A stretch of DNA of 14,025 nt from CBDVBZ01 sp965372355. GTDB taxonomy: Bacteria; Krumholzibacteriota; Krumholzibacteriia; WVZY01. Under the pieces are notes generated by a model. That model did not search any database, was not told where the DNA came from, and saw only the letters and a program-made list of their open reading frames with translations. The stretch's first letter is position 1; the number at the start of each line of letters is the position of its first letter. The position numbers and the translations under genes are program-made. The stretch is from contig CBDVBZ010000097.1 in the NCBI GenBank assembly GCA_965372355.1, forward strand, positions 1 to 14,025, in the 5' to 3' direction. Shown one piece after another: positions 13,695 to 14,025 of this stretch.

Positions 13695-13756
13695 TACGCG
13701 TTTGTTGCGCGGATGACCTCCGCAAACCAGCAGACGCAACCCTCGCGGGGAGTGCG

Positions 13757-13969
13757 CTACGAATCGGGCAAGGCACTCTCCAGGTCATTGAGCTCTTCGA
13801 CGAAACGATCAATATCGGCGTCGGTGTGACCTTTCTGTTTCGCGGCCTCCTCGAGCGTGCCCCAGATGGGCTCGCCGCATGCGAGACACTTGATGTTGTG
13901 CTTCATCAAGTAGCGTACGGCGCCGGGGACTTTCACGAGATCTTCTATGAATGTGGACCTATGGATCAT
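13757..13969 (-). CDS. DUF1858-domain protein
   Basis: A 70-residue protein on the minus strand, convergent with the CGGC gene. The DUF1858 pattern is clear: an N-terminal helix, YLMKHNIKCLACGEPIWGTLEEAAKQKG (20-47), and DADIDRFVEELNDL. C28 and C31 form CLAC. I chose the ATG at 13969 because a GGGAGG site lies just upstream on the minus strand; the frame reaches 14002 but without added conservation. DUF1858 domains also form the N-terminal part of ScdA/RIC-type iron-sulfur repair proteins and occur alone in anaerobes, where a redox or metal role is assumed but unproven. Confidence 0.88.
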   Translation of the reverse strand: MIHRSTFIEDLVKVPGAVRYLMKHNIKCLACGEPIWGTLEEAAKQKGHTDADIDRFVEELNDLESALPDS

Positions 13970-14025
13970 GGGAACCTCCCGTTTGTTTTCCCGGTCTTGC
14001 ATGGAGTCATGGGATGCGGAACTAG

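Noticed and set aside
13709..13723. GCGGA-TGACC-TCCGC hairpin between the convergent CGGC and DUF1858 genes as bidirectional terminator
   Set aside because: The stem is only 5 bp and there is no T-tract on either side; suggestive position but too weak to list.
1..14025. CRISPR array, mobile element, tRNA or rRNA
   Set aside because: I saw no regularly spaced repeats, transposase or integrase motifs, or tRNA/rRNA signatures.

Overview
The window looks like part of the chromosome of a strictly anaerobic bacterium, most likely a sulfate- or sulfur-metabolising Desulfobacterota-type organism. This is an inference from gene content: heterodisulfide-reductase (Hdr) flavoproteins and iron-sulfur proteins, a TusA and a DsrE sulfur carrier, ORP-type tandem MinD/ferredoxin ATPases with a NifX-like protein, and DUF134, DUF5320, CGGC and DUF1858 proteins. 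The promoters are ordinary bacterial sigma-70-like, the base composition is moderately GC-rich, and genes are tightly packed with many start/stop overlaps. No rRNA, tRNA, transposase, phage gene or CRISPR array is visible.

Region 1 (about 60-7740) is one nine-gene operon. It starts with an ArsR-family repressor behind a promoter that carries a perfect inverted repeat. Then come tusA, a divergent MvhD/FlpD-like protein, a large HdrA with a GltD/NfnB-type NAD(P)H module inserted in it, a second HdrA of different architecture, a small winged-helix-like protein, HdrC, an HdrB-like protein with a single CCG motif, and a DsrE-family protein. A rho-independent terminator follows. No hydrogenase, formate dehydrogenase, methylene-THF reductase, QmoC-like membrane subunit, lipoate-binding protein or dsrAB is present. 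I read the locus as a cytoplasmic, NAD(P)H-linked Hdr-type complex that may work on protein-bound sulfane sulfur carried by TusA and DsrE. It resembles, but differs from, both the sHdr sulfur-oxidation system and the Hdr-Mvh/Flx complexes. This is the most interesting part of the window.

Region 2 (about 7740-8035) is a regulatory spacer with three nested or adjacent inverted repeats on a clear TTGACA/TATTGT promoter.

Region 3 (8036-13694) is a run of genes led by a DUF134 helix-turn-helix regulator. It holds two tandem MinD-type ATPases with 2x[4Fe-4S] inserts, a NifX/ORP-like cofactor-binding protein, a glycine-rich DUF5320 protein, a zinc-ribbon miniprotein, a SAM methyltransferase, a stand-alone cyclic-nucleotide-binding-like domain, a cupin and a CGGC-domain protein. 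This matches the neighbourhood of the anaerobe-specific orange protein (ORP) and related metal-sulfur-cofactor loci. A convergent DUF1858 gene (minus strand, 13757-13969) closes the window.
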